A stretch of DNA of 15,463 nt from Synechococcus sp. CO36386bin_37 (GTDB lineage: Bacteria; Cyanobacteriota; Cyanobacteriia; PCC-6307; Cyanobiaceae): positions 1-15,463 of the forward strand of contig WTGE01000381.1 of assembly GCA_011525445.1 (NCBI GenBank). Direction: 5' to 3'. Every line of letters begins with the position of its first letter. Position 1 is the stretch's first letter. Below the pieces are notes generated by a model that made no database searches, was not told the DNA's origin, and saw only the letters and a program-made list of their open reading frames with translations. The position numbers were made by a program, and so were the translations under genes. This document shows positions 14,960 to 15,463 of the stretch, one piece after another.

Positions 14960-15463
14960 TGGTGCGTCTGCTCATCAGCACCGGCGAGGTGTCAGGAGAT
15001 TTGCAGGGCAGTTTGCTCATCCAGGCCCTTTGGCGCGTCGCTGAGCGCCGAGGTCTTGATCTAGAGGTTCTCGCTCTGGGTGGTGAGCGTATGAAAGCCG
15101 CTGGAGCCGAGTTGCTCGCTGACACGTCTCCGATGGGTGCGATTGGCCTTTGGGAGGCTCTACCCCTCGTGCTTCCCACCATTCGTCTTCAAGCCAGAGT
15201 TGACCGCATGCTCCAGCAGCGCCCTCCTGATGGCGTGGTCTTGATCGATTACATGGGTGCCAATGTGCGTTTAGGCCACAGTCTGAGAAAACGTCTGCCA
15301 AACGTACCGATCACCTACTACATCGCACCGCAGGAATGGGCTTGGCGGATTGGGGATGGGGGAACCACCAGACTTCTGCAATTTACAGATCGCATCTTGG
15401 CGATCTTTCCAGAAGAGGCAGAGTTCTATTCCACGCGTGGTGCCAAGGTGACCTGGGTTGGGC
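14959..15463 (+). CDS. lpxB: lipid-A-disaccharide synthase, C-terminus cut by window edge
   Basis: LpxB joins lipid X and UDP-2,3-diacylglucosamine to the beta-1,6 disaccharide of lipid A; it is a peripheral membrane glycosyltransferase. The first 168 codons are present and the frame is open at base 15463, while the family is usually about 380-390 residues. Signatures are [15 protein letters not shown] at the N-terminus, [43 protein letters not shown] and [13 protein letters not shown]. The start overlaps the lpxA stop by one base (TAATG). The right edge removes the nucleotide-sugar binding domain, so its state cannot be judged. Confidence 0.93.
   Translation, partial: MVRLLISTGEVSGDLQGSLLIQALWRVAERRGLDLEVLALGGERMKAAGAELLADTSPMGAIGLWEALPLVLPTIRLQARVDRMLQQRPPDGVVLIDYMGANVRLGHSLRKRLPNVPITYYIAPQEWAWRIGDGGTTRLLQFTDRILAIFPEEAEFYSTRGAKVTWVG

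Noticed and set aside
1..15463. Mobile elements, CRISPR arrays, tRNAs or a new defence system
   Set aside because: No direct-repeat arrays, transposase or integrase sequences, or tRNA-like cloverleafs were seen; nearly all coding space is assigned to conserved core genes.

Overview
The window is ordinary chromosomal core DNA of a marine picocyanobacterium, most likely Synechococcus/Cyanobium-type. The evidence is a full kaiA-kaiB-kaiC circadian clock locus beside an NblS/Hik33-type sensor kinase, closely packed genes, and outer-membrane and lipid A genes of a Gram-negative cell. An intact kaiA argues against Prochlorococcus, which generally lacks kaiA. I saw no HIP1 octamers, tRNA or rRNA genes, insertion sequences, CRISPR arrays or phage genes. 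No gene-free stretch exceeds 300 bases.

Layout. (1) 1-544, minus strand: truB, cut off by the left edge. (2) 592-1350, plus strand: an unassigned SAM-dependent methyltransferase, head to head with truB. (3) 2166-1477, minus strand: rplU-rpmA (ribosomal proteins L21 and L27), ending at a clear intrinsic terminator at 1398-1431. (4) 2301-5155, plus strand: kaiA, kaiB, kaiC, with kaiA and kaiB overlapping by 4 bases. (5) 8646-5199, minus strand: purD followed 13 bases later by nblS; nblS converges on kaiC with a 43-base gap. (6) 8746-10481, plus strand: an unrecognised, probably exported helical protein that overlaps purC by 4 bases. (7) 10529-15463, plus strand: an envelope operon bamA(Omp85)-lpxC-fabZ-lpxA-lpxB, with lpxB cut by the right edge.

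The genes form four themes: translation (truB, rplU, rpmA), circadian timing and light or stress signalling (kaiABC, nblS), de novo purine synthesis (purD, purC), and outer-membrane building (bamA, lpxC, fabZ, lpxA, lpxB). In the last block, the lipid A enzymes and the beta-barrel insertase are coupled by 1-base stop/start overlaps or very short gaps.

I do not see a clearly new biological system. The items most worth a second look are the uncharacterised protein fused translationally to purC, a composite stem-loop just ahead of bamA, a sharp GC dip and paired cysteines in the Omp85 barrel, the low GC of kaiC, and the tight kaiA-kaiB coupling with a C-terminal KaiB tail.
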